Positions 5,370-5,461 of a DNA stretch of 5,461 bases are shown here, in pieces. Position 1 is the stretch's first letter. Each line of letters begins with the position of its first letter. This DNA is from Novosphingobium sp. 9U (GTDB lineage Bacteria; Pseudomonadota; Alphaproteobacteria; Sphingomonadales; Sphingomonadaceae), in assembly GCF_902506425.1 (NCBI RefSeq), contig NZ_LR732470.1:1-5461 (forward strand), in the 5' to 3' direction. Under the pieces are notes generated by a model. It searched no databases. It was not told where the DNA came from and saw only the letters and a program-made list of their open reading frames with translations. A program made the position numbers and the translations under genes.

Positions 5370-5461
5370 TGCCTGGCGACGTCCTACTCTTCCAACGCTT
5401 GAGCGTTAGTACCATTGGCGCTGTCAGGTTTCACGGCCGAGTTCGAGATGGGATCGGGTGG
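5370..5461 (-). rRNA. rrf: 5S ribosomal RNA, 3' portion (5' end beyond the window)
   Basis: The minus strand reads CCACCCGATCCCATCTCGAA followed by CTCGGCCGTGAAACCTG, CAATGGTACTAACG, a CTCAAG hairpin loop, GGAAGAGTAGGACG and TCGCCAGGC. This is the conserved body and 3' end of bacterial 5S rRNA. About 92 of the usual 115-120 nt are inside the window, and the 3' end is set at the CCAGGC that would pair with the missing 5' end. It marks the end of an rRNA operon whose 23S and 16S genes would lie to the right. Confidence 0.95.

Overview
The window looks like chromosomal DNA from an alphaproteobacterium, most likely a sphingomonad. It is GC-rich, and its right end has the order 5S rRNA then initiator tRNA-fMet, which is typical of the 3' end of an alphaproteobacterial rRNA operon. 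The left side holds glycoside-use genes of a kind common in sphingomonads. The taxon is inferred from gene content, not proven.

Layout. (1) 1-2145, plus strand: two healthy genes, the C-terminal two thirds of a family 1 glycoside hydrolase and a complete 12-helix MFS transporter 13 nt downstream. (2) 2146-2412: a spacer with a weak terminator-like hairpin and an imperfect palindrome. (3) 2413-4858: a 2.4-kb block of gene wrecks, readable only by following frame changes. On the plus strand, the start of a TonB-dependent receptor (2413-2873) runs into the minus-strand N-terminal part of a fumarylacetoacetate-hydrolase-family enzyme (about 2870-3258). Next comes a minus-strand slice of a short-chain dehydrogenase (about 3268-3446), then remains of the sbcD-sbcC exonuclease operon (about 3449-4858). 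(4) 4859-4999: a short stretch of unknown content. (5) 5000-5461, minus strand: an intact initiator tRNA and the 3' part of 5S rRNA, separated by a hairpin-rich spacer holding partial copies of the tRNA.

The most informative observation is in the sbcDC remains. The end of sbcD and the start of sbcC (with a 1-nt TGATG overlap) lie on the minus strand at 3754-4183, while the preceding part of sbcD (3449-3753) and the following part of sbcC (4184-4858) lie on the plus strand. Flipping the roughly 430-bp middle piece restores one collinear sbcD-sbcC reading. A local inversion therefore occurred inside the operon, in addition to nonsense changes, frameshifts, truncation at both ends and loss of the Walker A lysine.

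How the genes work together: the hydrolase and transporter probably import and cleave a glycoside. The receptor, hydrolase-family enzyme and dehydrogenase fragments look like relics of an outer-membrane uptake and sugar-acid catabolism cluster that once lay beside them. The pattern suggests an intact pair next to a decaying, repeatedly deleted segment against an rRNA operon. I see no new defence, mobile or biosynthetic system, no CRISPR array and no transposase.
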